In this document: positions 1 through 6,265 of the stretch, in pieces | How the letters are laid out: the number at the start of each line of letters is the position of its first letter | Position numbering within the stretch: the stretch's first letter is position 1 | Assembly (NCBI GenBank): GCA_964452325.1 | Contig: CAYVLB010000099.1 | Span: 1 to 6,265, forward strand | Direction of reading: 5' to 3' | DNA: 6,265 nucleotides | Source: JALVCQ01 sp964452325 | GTDB taxonomy: Bacteria > Bacteroidota > Bacteroidia > JAADEI01 > JALVCQ01 | Notes under the pieces: model-generated | The model's database searches: none | Seen by the model: only the letters and a program-made list of their open reading frames with translations | Told to the model about the DNA's origin: nothing | Translations under genes and position numbers: made by a program

Positions 1-763
1 ACATCAAAGGAAAATAAATAATACCCACATGCAGTCCTGAAATGGCCAACACATGAATTGCTCCAGACTTGCTGAAACTAGCATAAACCTTATCACCCAC
101 ATCTTCTCGCATCCCCAACAGCATCGCTTTGGCCAAGGGATATATATTGTCCGGCAACGCTTGACGGAGCATCGATGCTAACCGATTTCGCCATCGATAT
201 CCAAAACTTGGTTCTTCCAACGTGATGGATTCCCACCGCAGCGGATGTAAAACATATCGGAATCGATTCCATCGCCGACGATTCCAGTTAATCAAAAATG
301 ATAATACCTCCTTGTTAATGGGCACCAAACGACCACGCATCAGATACACACCTTTCAACAACATTTTTTTTCTGGGAACGATCAAAAGGATTTCTTCACC
401 TTTCCAAAACCACCCCTGCTCATGGTGCCATCCCAACACTTCCGCTCGAAAAATGACCCTTTGATCGGATACTTTCAGTACGTTTCCTACACGTACTACC
501 CAATCTCGAATTTCTAATTTCTCTGCCCAAACGTCTTTTGACGGCCACTCCCGAATCCCGTACCACAACCAACCCAATCCACTCCACATCACCCCTAACG
601 CTAACCCACCCCACCATTTCCGGTAACTCATCCCAAACACCACTAAAGCCATCACAATTGCTCCCACCAGCCAGCCCAGTTCTACTTCCCTAAAATACCC
701 CATCACCATGCCTCCCATCATCGGAAATAACATCCGCGCCACTGGAACCCGTCGAAAACTCAA
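1..763 (-). CDS. comEC: ComEC/Rec2 family DNA-uptake channel protein, N-terminal part (cut by left window edge)
   Basis: Inner-membrane channel that carries single-stranded DNA into the cytoplasm during natural transformation. About 254 codons are present; the family usually has 650-800 residues, so the rest lies left of the window. Counting from the chosen start, hydrophobic segments lie at about residues 11-23, 29-47 and 50-70. A soluble, beta-rich DUF4131-like part follows (about 80-180), then the start of the Competence domain. The diagnostic motif is near residues 233-248 (GAIHVLAISGLHVG), preceded by LLGMREDVGDKVYASFSKSG, where the family has its conserved G-R...F..SG stretch. No ATG gives the full N-terminus. 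TTG at 763-761 yields MSFRRVPVARMLFP, the usual lead-in to the first helix. GTG at 796-794 and ATG at 733-731 are alternatives; the frame is open up to a stop near 836-838. No Shine-Dalgarno sequence was seen. It is divergent from nrdA. The identity is secure and the start is not. Confidence 0.9.
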   Translation of the reverse strand, partial: MSFRRVPVARMLFPMMGGMVMGYFREVELGWLVGAIVMALVVFGMSYRKWWGGLALGVMWSGLGWLWYGIREWPSKDVWAEKLEIRDWVVRVGNVLKVSDQRVIFRAEVLGWHHEQGWFWKGEEILLIVPRKKMLLKGVYLMRGRLVPINKEVLSFLINWNRRRWNRFRYVLHPLRWESITLEEPSFGYRWRNRLASMLRQALPDNIYPLAKAMLLGMREDVGDKVYASFSKSGAIHVLAISGLHVGIIYFPLM

Positions 764-771
764 ATGCTTAA

Positions 772-848
772 TGTGAAAAAAACTATAATTTTCCACAACC
801 CTCAATTCGACTTCAAAAGATACACATTCTGTTGTTCAGTTTTTCACA
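772..848. promoter_or_regulatory. Three DnaA-box-like nonamers upstream of comEC
   Basis: TGTGAAAAA at 772-780 (minus-strand TTTTTCACA), TTTTCCACA at 789-797 and TTTTTCACA at 840-848 all fit the relaxed DnaA-box pattern TTWTNCACA. Each differs from the strict TTATNCACA by T at position 3, so they would be weaker sites. The first lies 9 bp upstream of the proposed TTG start of comEC, and the second overlaps the alternative GTG start. Binding is inferred from sequence only. Two poorer relatives, on the minus strand at 915-923 and the plus strand near 948-956, have one further mismatch. Confidence 0.4.
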
Positions 849-901
849 GAAAAAAACGACACCTGGAAAATGTTGAAAACCTACGCTTGCCCTATCTGTG
901 C

Positions 902-924
902 TTGTTCTCAACTGTGAGAAACAA
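902..924. repeat. Imperfect inverted repeat, 9-bp arms
   Basis: TTGTTCTCA (902-910) pairs with TGAGAAACAA (915-924) around the loop ACTG, with one bulged A in the right arm. The perfect core is TTCTCA/TGAGAA. It could be an operator or a small hairpin in the leader of a leftward comEC transcript. No uridine run follows it on either strand, so it is not called a terminator. Confidence 0.4.
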
Positions 925-993
925 AGAAATACCTAAGAATTCACATTTCCCACATTAGTGGAAGTACTTTAATTACACTACTTTAGTCAACAT

Positions 994-1033
994 AGAAAAA
1001 GAAAAGGCGGGACATTGAACAATATCCCGCCTT
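994..1033 (-). terminator. Intrinsic-terminator-like hairpin for leftward transcription
   Basis: AAGGCGGGA (1004-1012) and TCCCGCCTT (1025-1033) form a perfect 9-bp G+C-rich stem. After one C/A mismatch the inner bases ATT/AAT pair too, leaving a GAAC loop on the plus strand. Read on the minus strand, the stem runs straight into a T-rich tract (TTTTCTTTTTC), the arrangement of a Rho-independent terminator. On the plus strand the downstream sequence is not T-rich. No minus-strand protein gene lies upstream of it in the window, so it would end either a small RNA or the early part of a long comEC leader. Confidence 0.6.
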
Positions 1034-1060
1034 CTTGATACTTCCCTTGTCCAGTTCTTA

Positions 1061-1116
1061 TGGGCACTTATTTGGAGTAAAAGATGGTGTGTTGAGATGG
1101 CACCCATTGCCCAAAT
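1061..1116. other. Nested inverted repeats, possible structured RNA segment
   Basis: TGGGCA (1061-1066) can pair with TGCCCA (1108-1113). Alternatively ATTTGG (1070-1075) can pair with CCAAAT (1111-1116); the two are mutually exclusive because they share 1111-1113. Inside both, ATGGTG (1084-1089) pairs with CACCCAT (1101-1107) with one bulged C. The element sits just before the leftward terminator hairpin. It matches no RNA family I recognise, and such short stems can arise by chance, so confidence is low. Confidence 0.25.
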
Positions 1117-1170
1117 TTCGATTAACTTTTGAAACTGTTGCACGGGATTTGTGTTTTTAGTTTTTACGAG

Positions 1171-1199
1171 TGATAAAATAATAATAACACTTTTTATCA
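1171..1199. repeat. Perfect 8-bp inverted repeat TGATAAAA-N13-TTTTATCA
   Basis: TGATAAAA at 1171-1178 and TTTTATCA at 1192-1199 are exact reverse complements separated by 13 bp that include three TAA/ATA-type triplets. The centres of the arms are 21 bp apart, about two helical turns, as expected for a dimeric regulator binding one face of the DNA. It lies just upstream of the candidate nrdA promoter. It does not fit the NrdR-box pattern well, and the binding protein is unknown. Confidence 0.45.
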
Positions 1200-1217
1200 G
1201 TCATATGGCATGGGTCA

Positions 1218-1248
1218 TTTGGTTTATTCACAGTGTTTGATATATTCC
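1218..1248 (+). promoter_or_regulatory. Candidate Bacteroidota-type promoter for nrdAB
   Basis: TTTG at 1218-1221, 19 bp, then TATATTCC at 1241-1248 resembles the Bacteroidota consensus of a -33 TTTG and a -7 TAnnTTTG; the last two bases of the -7 element do not match. Transcription would begin near 1254, giving an nrdA leader of roughly 135 nt. A DnaA box (1224-1232) lies inside the spacer. The position and spacing are right but the -7 match is partial. Confidence 0.4.
1224..1232 (+). promoter_or_regulatory. DnaA box 1 upstream of nrdA (TTATTCACA)
   Basis: Exact match to the strict DnaA-box pattern TTATNCACA. It lies between the putative -33 and -7 elements of the nrdAB promoter, where bound DnaA would compete with RNA polymerase. 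DnaA control of nrdAB through promoter-proximal boxes is known in E. coli; its operation here is inferred. Confidence 0.6.
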
Positions 1249-1277
1249 GTAGAACATTTTTTTTGATGTTAGATAGG

Positions 1278-1286
1278 TTATTCACA
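1278..1286 (+). promoter_or_regulatory. DnaA box 2 upstream of nrdA (TTATTCACA)
   Basis: Second exact copy of TTATTCACA, in the same orientation and 54 bp downstream of box 1. That distance is close to five helical turns, so both boxes face the same side of the DNA. It would fall just after the predicted transcription start, about 104 bp before the nrdA start codon. Confidence 0.6.
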
Positions 1287-1306
1287 TTGATGATTCCCAT
1301 TGATGA
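1285..1306. repeat. Short tandem-like direct repeat CATTGATGA
   Basis: CATTGATGA occurs at 1285-1293 and again at 1298-1306, separated by TTCC, a 13-bp period. The first copy overlaps the end of DnaA box 2. It could be a tandem half-site for a regulator or a chance duplication in the nrdA leader. Confidence 0.35.
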
Positions 1307-1310
1307 AAGT

Positions 1311-1329
1311 TTGCATTTTGCTAATGCAA
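1311..1329. repeat. Perfect 7-bp inverted repeat in the nrdA leader
   Basis: TTGCATT (1311-1317) and AATGCAA (1323-1329) are exact reverse complements around the loop TTGCT, about 60 nt before the nrdA start codon. In RNA this gives a modest hairpin. No U-run follows on the plus strand, so it is not a terminator. A related GCATTGCA follows at 1345-1352. Confidence 0.4.
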
Positions 1330-1389
1330 CCAGGCATGTATTGCGCATTGCAGATTACCTCATGAAACCTTAAAAAGCATTTAAGATCA

Positions 1390-4158
1390 ATGACAATCCA
1401 GTCGATCAGAAAACGCGACGGTCGCATCGTTGATTTTGATCCTCGCCGCATCGAGCGGGCAATTATGAAGGCTTTTGAGGCCACGAACCAACCAAATGGC
1501 ATATTGTACATCCCCGATATTGTGCAGCAAGTGGTGGCGGAATTAGAACATCAATACGGTCGAGAGCGCATCCCTTCGGTTGAAGAAGTACAAGATGTGG
1601 TGGAGCGTTGCATTGCCGAAGCGGGATTTTTTGAAGTAGCTAAATCGTATATCCTGTATCGGAAACAGCGCGAAGAAGAGCGCCGGAAGGCTCGGCTGGT
1701 TATGATGGATCGGTCCCGCGAGGGTACGTTGATGGTGAAGCGGTCGGATGGATCGGAGGTTCCTTTTGAGGCAGATATCCTTTCCTCCTGGATGTATCGG
1801 GTGCTTTGCGGATTGGAAGGAGAAGTTGATATCCCATCGGTGGTGCGTCAGGTCAGTAATTATCTGTTTAATGGAATTTCAGTTTCCGAAATTCACCGGG
1901 CAGTGATGTTGATATTGCGGGCACGAATCGATCGGGATATAGCCTATAGCCGATCAGCGGCTCGGGTGTTACTCAATATCCTGTATCGGGATGTGTTGGG
2001 AGTATATAGCTTTGATACCGACTTTGCCACGATATATCGACAAGGATTTATCAAAGCGGTTGATCGAGGCATTCAAGGTGGGCGTTATCATCCCGAATTA
2101 GCATCGTTCGATTTGGAACGCTTGGCCAACGCCCTTTGCCCTGAACGGGACAATGAGTTCCAGTATTTGGGAATACAGACCCTGTATGATCGTTATTTGA
2201 TGCGTGATGACCAGCAAAACCACATTGAAGTTCCGCAGTATTTCTGGATGCGGGTAGCAATGGGTTTGGCTTTGGCAGAAAAACCGAACGAACGAACCCA
2301 TCATGCCTTGCGCTTCTACGAATATATGTCTACTTTTCGTTACATTCCATCGACCCCTACACTCTTTCATTCAGGTACGTTACATTCTCAGCTGAGCTCC
2401 TGCTACATTATGACTGTCGAAGATGACCTTGAGCACATTTTCAAGTCGTTCGGTGATGTGGCGCAATTGGCTAAATGGTCGGGAGGGATAGGTATCGACT
2501 GGACTGATGTGCGTGCTACGGGTGCCCATATCAAAACCACCAATGTCCACAGTCAAGGTGTAGTCCCCTTCTTGAAAATATTGGATGCGACCACTGCTGC
2601 CATTAATCGAAGTGGTAAGCGTCGCGGTGCCACTGCTGCCTATTTAGAAGTGTGGCACTACGACATTGAAGACTTCTTAGAGCTACGAAAAAACACCGGA
2701 GACGAGCGTCGACGCACTCACGACACCAACACCGCTGTGTGGGTTCCCGACTTGTTTATGAAGCGCGTGGAAGCCGATGCCGAGTGGACCCTCTTTTCAC
2801 CCGATGAAACCCCAGATCTTCATCATACTTACGGCCAATCCTTCGAAGAAAAATATCGCTACTATGAACGAATGGCCGACGACGGATCCATTCGCCTGTA
2901 TCGACGCATCCCTGCCCGTAAGTTGTGGCGTAAAATGCTGACAATGCTCTATGAGACAGGACACCCATGGATCACATTCAAAGACCCTTGCAACATCCGA
3001 TCGCCTCAAGACCACGTCGGTATTATCCATAGCTCGAATCTATGCACGGAAATTACCCTTAATACCTCGAAAGACGAAGTAGCAGTGTGCAACCTCGGAT
3101 CCATCAACCTGGCCCGCCATACAACTGGTGATGATATCAACTGGGAAAAGGTAAAGGATACCGTGCGTATGGCCATTCGAATGCTGGATAATGTGATCGA
3201 CCTTAACTTTTATCCAATTCCCGAAGCCCGCCGTTCAAACTTACGACATCGACCTGTCGGCCTAGGAATGATGGGATTTCAAGACTTGCTGTTCCATCTT
3301 CGAATACCCTTTGATACAACAGAAGCGGTGGATTTGTCAGATCGATTGATGGAATTTATATCCTACCATGCCATCGAAGCATCTTCCGACTTGGCAGCTG
3401 AACGGGGAAGCTATTTATCATTTCAAGGATCAAAGTGGCACCGGGGCTTATTACCCATTGATACACTGGACCTGCTTGAGCAGCAACGTGGTGTAAAGAT
3501 TGACGTTCCGCGCACTTATCGCATGGATTGGGAAGCCCTTCGGCAAAAAATCCGACGACAAGGAATGCGCAATTCCAATACGATGGCAATTGCACCCACG
3601 GCCACAATATCCAACATTTCCGGATGCTTTCCTGCCGCTGAACCCATCTATAAAAACATTTACGTTAAATCCAATGCAAGTGGGGAGTTTATTGTAATTA
3701 ACCATTACTTGGTCGAAGAACTTAAATCCCGTGACTTATGGAATGATGAAATTCGGGAACTCATCAAATATCGAGATGGAAATATTCAAGGAATGGGGCA
3801 GCTACCTGTTGGCATCCGTGAACTCTACAAAACCGCCTTCGATATTGATGCCCGATGGATTGTCTATCATGCAGCCCGCCGGTCGAAATGGATCGACCAA
3901 AGCCAGTCGATAAACATATTTACCGCGACCACTTCGGGAAAAACACTTTCCGAAATATATACCACTGCATGGAAAATGGGGCTTAAAACGACCTATTACC
4001 TTCGAACATTGGGTGCATCAGCCATTGAAAAAGCTACGGTCGATGTCATCCATCACCAACACCTCCCCCGAATCACTACAGGTTCGGTAGGAGCCGCCGT
4101 CCAAGGGCAAGGAACAACATGCGACCCTGACGACCTTGCCTGTGAATCGTGTCAATAA
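1390..4158 (+). CDS. nrdA: Class I ribonucleoside-diphosphate reductase, alpha (large) subunit with two N-terminal ATP-cone regions
   Basis: Catalytic subunit of aerobic ribonucleotide reductase; it reduces NDPs to dNDPs in the cytoplasm together with NrdB. It has 922 residues, against about 760 in E. coli NrdA, and the extra length is N-terminal. Residues 3-95 form an ATP-cone starting IRKRDGRIVDF. Residues about 113-200 look like a second, diverged cone (MVKRSDGSEVPF). The barrel then carries the active site: Cys338 (E. coli C225), Asn550-Cys552-Glu554 in SSNLCTEI (N437, C439, E441), Cys567 (C462) and the radical-relay pair Tyr869-Tyr870 (Y730/Y731). PTATISNISG at 736-745 is the family phosphate-binding stretch. 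The C-terminal redox tail ends CESCQ, with Cys918 and Cys921 (plus Cys911). The ATG has an A-rich leader and no Shine-Dalgarno sequence; the ATP-cone begins right after it, supporting this start. nrdB follows after 30 bp. The two halves differ in strand base composition. Confidence 0.98.
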   Translation: MTIQSIRKRDGRIVDFDPRRIERAIMKAFEATNQPNGILYIPDIVQQVVAELEHQYGRERIPSVEEVQDVVERCIAEAGFFEVAKSYILYRKQREEERRKARLVMMDRSREGTLMVKRSDGSEVPFEADILSSWMYRVLCGLEGEVDIPSVVRQVSNYLFNGISVSEIHRAVMLILRARIDRDIAYSRSAARVLLNILYRDVLGVYSFDTDFATIYRQGFIKAVDRGIQGGRYHPELASFDLERLANALCPERDNEFQYLGIQTLYDRYLMRDDQQNHIEVPQYFWMRVAMGLALAEKPNERTHHALRFYEYMSTFRYIPSTPTLFHSGTLHSQLSSCYIMTVEDDLEHIFKSFGDVAQLAKWSGGIGIDWTDVRATGAHIKTTNVHSQGVVPFLKILDATTAAINRSGKRRGATAAYLEVWHYDIEDFLELRKNTGDERRRTHDTNTAVWVPDLFMKRVEADAEWTLFSPDETPDLHHTYGQSFEEKYRYYERMADDGSIRLYRRIPARKLWRKMLTMLYETGHPWITFKDPCNIRSPQDHVGIIHSSNLCTEITLNTSKDEVAVCNLGSINLARHTTGDDINWEKVKDTVRMAIRMLDNVIDLNFYPIPEARRSNLRHRPVGLGMMGFQDLLFHLRIPFDTTEAVDLSDRLMEFISYHAIEASSDLAAERGSYLSFQGSKWHRGLLPIDTLDLLEQQRGVKIDVPRTYRMDWEALRQKIRRQGMRNSNTMAIAPTATISNISGCFPAAEPIYKNIYVKSNASGEFIVINHYLVEELKSRDLWNDEIRELIKYRDGNIQGMGQLPVGIRELYKTAFDIDARWIVYHAARRSKWIDQSQSINIFTATTSGKTLSEIYTTAWKMGLKTTYYLRTLGASAIEKATVDVIHHQHLPRITTGSVGAAVQGQGTTCDPDDLACESCQ

Positions 4159-4188
4159 ATCCTATGAACGATTAAAAAAAACGATTCC

Positions 4189-5193
<1,005 letters not shown>

Positions 5194-5335
5194 GCATACG
5201 CTTACGTCGGCAATAAGAACCATTTTATTCTATCAATTCCCTACGTCCCGTCTCAATGCATATTTTCGGAGATACGGATGTCAAAAACACACTCCTCCTT
5301 TTCATCGTATCAAAGGCAAGGCAATGTGAAATTAC

Positions 5336-5354
5336 TTACGTACCCTGCACGTAA
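5336..5354. repeat. Short inverted repeat in the nrdB-pckA convergent spacer
   Basis: TTACGT (5336-5341) and ACGTAA (5349-5354) are exact reverse complements around a 7-nt loop. It lies midway between the convergent 3' ends of nrdB and pckA. The stem is too short, and its tract on the plus strand A-rich rather than T-rich, for a confident terminator for nrdAB. Confidence 0.3.
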
Positions 5355-5373
5355 AATAGCCCCTTATGAGGGC
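5352..5373 (-). terminator. Weak intrinsic-terminator candidate after pckA
   Basis: Read on the minus strand, GCCCT (5373-5369) pairs with GGGGC (5363-5359) with one U-G wobble around the loop CATAA, and is followed by TATTTTAC. It begins 4 bp beyond the pckA stop codon, a sensible place for its terminator. The stem has only five pairs and the U-run is broken, so it may be inefficient. Confidence 0.35.
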
Positions 5374-5377
5374 GTAC

Positions 5378-6265
5378 CTATGATGACGCTACTGTTGCTT
5401 TTGGAAGCGCCGACCGGATTTCATCATCGGCATAGTCGTTAAAACGCTGGAAGTTCTCTATAAAAGCTTGGGCCAAACGGCGGGCGTGGCGGTCGTAGTC
5501 AGTTTTGTCAGACCACGTGTTGCGGGGATTAAGCACTTCATCGGGCACTCCAGGGCATGTGATGGGAAAGTGAAGGCCAAAAACGGGATCAGTAGCATAT
5601 TCAACCGCGTTTAGCTGACCCTCCAGTGCAGCAGAGATCATTGCGCGCGTGTAGGAAAGCTCAAAACGATGTCCTACCCCATAGGCACCTCCTGTCCATC
5701 CGGTGTTGATCAGCCAAATGTTTACCGCATGTTGGTCGATTTTTTGACCCAATAGCTGGGCATACTTAACCGGATGCAATGGTAGAAAAGGTGCCCCAAA
5801 ACAAGCCGAAAAAGTGGGTTGAGGCTCGGTTATCCCCTCTTCCGTGCCTGCTACTTTGGCAGTGTATCCGCTCAAAAACCAAAACATGGCTTGAGCTTTC
5901 GTCAGTTTACTAATGGGCGGCAGCACTCCAAAAGCGTCGGCAGTGAGAAAGAAAATGTTGGCAGGTGCAGGGCCTATCGAGGGTATAACCGACCCTTCAA
6001 TGAATCGGAGCGGATAAGCAGCGCGGGTGTTTTCGGTTTTAGATCCGTCAGTAAAGTTGATGGTGCGGGTGTTGGGAAAAAATCGGACGTTTTCAAGGAC
6101 CGTTTCAAATCGAAGGGCCTGATATATCTGGGGTTCCTTTTCCGGAGAAAGATTGATAACCTTGGCATAACATCCGCCTTCGAAATTGAACACCGATTCT
6201 TTATCCCATCCATGCTCATCGTCACCAATAAGCCGACGGTTAGGATCGGCAGAAAGGGTCGTTTT
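5378..6265 (-). CDS. pckA: ATP-dependent phosphoenolpyruvate carboxykinase, C-terminal part (cut by right window edge)
   Basis: Converts oxaloacetate and ATP to phosphoenolpyruvate, CO2 and ADP in the cytoplasm, the first committed step of gluconeogenesis from TCA intermediates. The 295 codons present begin at the window edge in KTTLSADPNRRLIGDDEHGW. This is the end of the kinase-1a P-loop (its Lys is E. coli K254) followed by kinase-2, with the two Asp equal to D268 and D269. Next come VFNFEGGCYAK, ENTR (Arg near E. coli R333), VIPS...FFLTADAFGVLPP, the adenine-pocket region ITEPQPTFSACFGAPF, and NTGWTGG. The C-terminus has the expected length for the 520-540-residue family. About 250 N-terminal residues lie off the right edge. 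The frame is intact with no catalytic loss visible. The gene converges with nrdB across 184 bp. The ATP-type rather than GTP-type family is clear from these motifs. Confidence 0.98.
   Translation of the reverse strand, partial: KTTLSADPNRRLIGDDEHGWDKESVFNFEGGCYAKVINLSPEKEPQIYQALRFETVLENVRFFPNTRTINFTDGSKTENTRAAYPLRFIEGSVIPSIGPAPANIFFLTADAFGVLPPISKLTKAQAMFWFLSGYTAKVAGTEEGITEPQPTFSACFGAPFLPLHPVKYAQLLGQKIDQHAVNIWLINTGWTGGAYGVGHRFELSYTRAMISAALEGQLNAVEYATDPVFGLHFPITCPGVPDEVLNPRNTWSDKTDYDRHARRLAQAFIENFQRFNDYADDEIRSALPKATVASS

Larger units (their letters stand above)
764..1389. other. Divergent comEC-nrdA intergenic region, no convincing gene
   Basis: This 626-bp AT-rich stretch has only short ORFs in all frames, none with a recognisable family, so I call no protein in it. 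It contains five DnaA-box-like nonamers, a leftward intrinsic-terminator-like hairpin, several inverted repeats and a candidate promoter for nrdA, each listed separately. The comEC promoter must also lie here, but I could not identify it. The length and the density of sites are unusual for a simple divergent promoter region. Confidence 0.75.

Noticed and set aside
764..958. Plus-strand 64-codon ORF in the intergenic region
   Set aside because: Its composition is typical of translated AT-rich non-coding DNA (many Lys, Asn, Phe, His), it overlaps the DnaA-box cluster and inverted repeat, and no family features are visible.
973..1143. Minus-strand frame from GTG 1143 to TAA at 973 (56 residues), running through the terminator-like hairpin
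   Set aside because: No family resemblance. It reads through the G+C-rich stem and T-rich tail, which are better explained as an RNA terminator. Other frames of the same stretch are also open by chance.
1021..1160. Remnant of a transposase or other decayed gene in the plus-strand open frames
   Set aside because: All three frames are partly open over only about 140 bp, the translations resemble no transposase I know, and no terminal inverted repeats or target duplications flank the region.
1218..1250. NrdR boxes in front of nrdA
   Set aside because: The stretch GTGTTTGATATATTCC loosely recalls half of an NrdR box, but it lacks the palindrome and I saw no tandem partner at the usual spacing.
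1157..1511. Two overlapping minus-strand ORFs (63 and 77 codons) at the nrdA 5' end
   Set aside because: One lies in the repeat-rich leader and the other is antisense to conserved nrdA codons; neither has recognisable motifs.
5194..5377. Strong bidirectional terminator between nrdB and pckA
   Set aside because: Only short stems are visible; none has a long G+C-rich stem with T-runs on both sides.
5278..5442. Plus-strand 54-codon ORF after nrdB, preceded by a GGAG sequence
   Set aside because: It runs antisense into the 3' end of pckA for 65 bp, has no recognisable motif, and the other genes here do not use Shine-Dalgarno sequences.

Overview
The window most resembles a chromosomal fragment from a member of the Bacteroidota or a related lineage (Rhodothermota/Balneolota type). 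The support is indirect. The starts of both nrd genes lack a Shine-Dalgarno sequence and follow A-rich leaders. A Bacteroidota-like promoter (TTTG-N19-TATATT) lies upstream of nrdA. The truncated ComEC looks like the Bacteroidota form, and the ribonucleotide reductase is of the Chlamydia-like class Ic type. The phylum is an inference; the gene identities are much firmer.

Layout, left to right. (1) Positions 1-763, minus strand: the N-terminal third of a ComEC/Rec2 DNA-uptake channel, cut by the window edge. (2) Positions 764-1389: a 626-bp divergent intergenic region with no convincing gene. It holds five matches to the DnaA-box pattern TTWTNCACA, several inverted repeats, an intrinsic-terminator-like hairpin pointing leftwards and a candidate nrd promoter. 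(3) Positions 1390-4158 and 4189-5193, plus strand: nrdA and nrdB, an operon for an aerobic class I ribonucleotide reductase. NrdB has Phe where the radical tyrosine should be, and all six metal ligands keep the C. trachomatis spacing, so it is predicted to be a tyrosyl-radical-independent Mn/Fe enzyme. (4) Positions 5194-5377: a short convergent spacer with a weak terminator for the leftward gene. (5) Positions 5378-6265, minus strand: the C-terminal part of an ATP-dependent PEP carboxykinase (pckA), entering from the right edge just inside its P-loop.

Functionally, nrdAB supplies dNTPs for replication and repair, comEC imports single-stranded DNA, and pckA links the TCA cycle to gluconeogenesis. 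The genes are not one pathway. The most interesting part is the comEC-nrdA intergenic region: its DnaA-box cluster could couple nrdAB transcription to replication initiation, or could belong to a replication origin.
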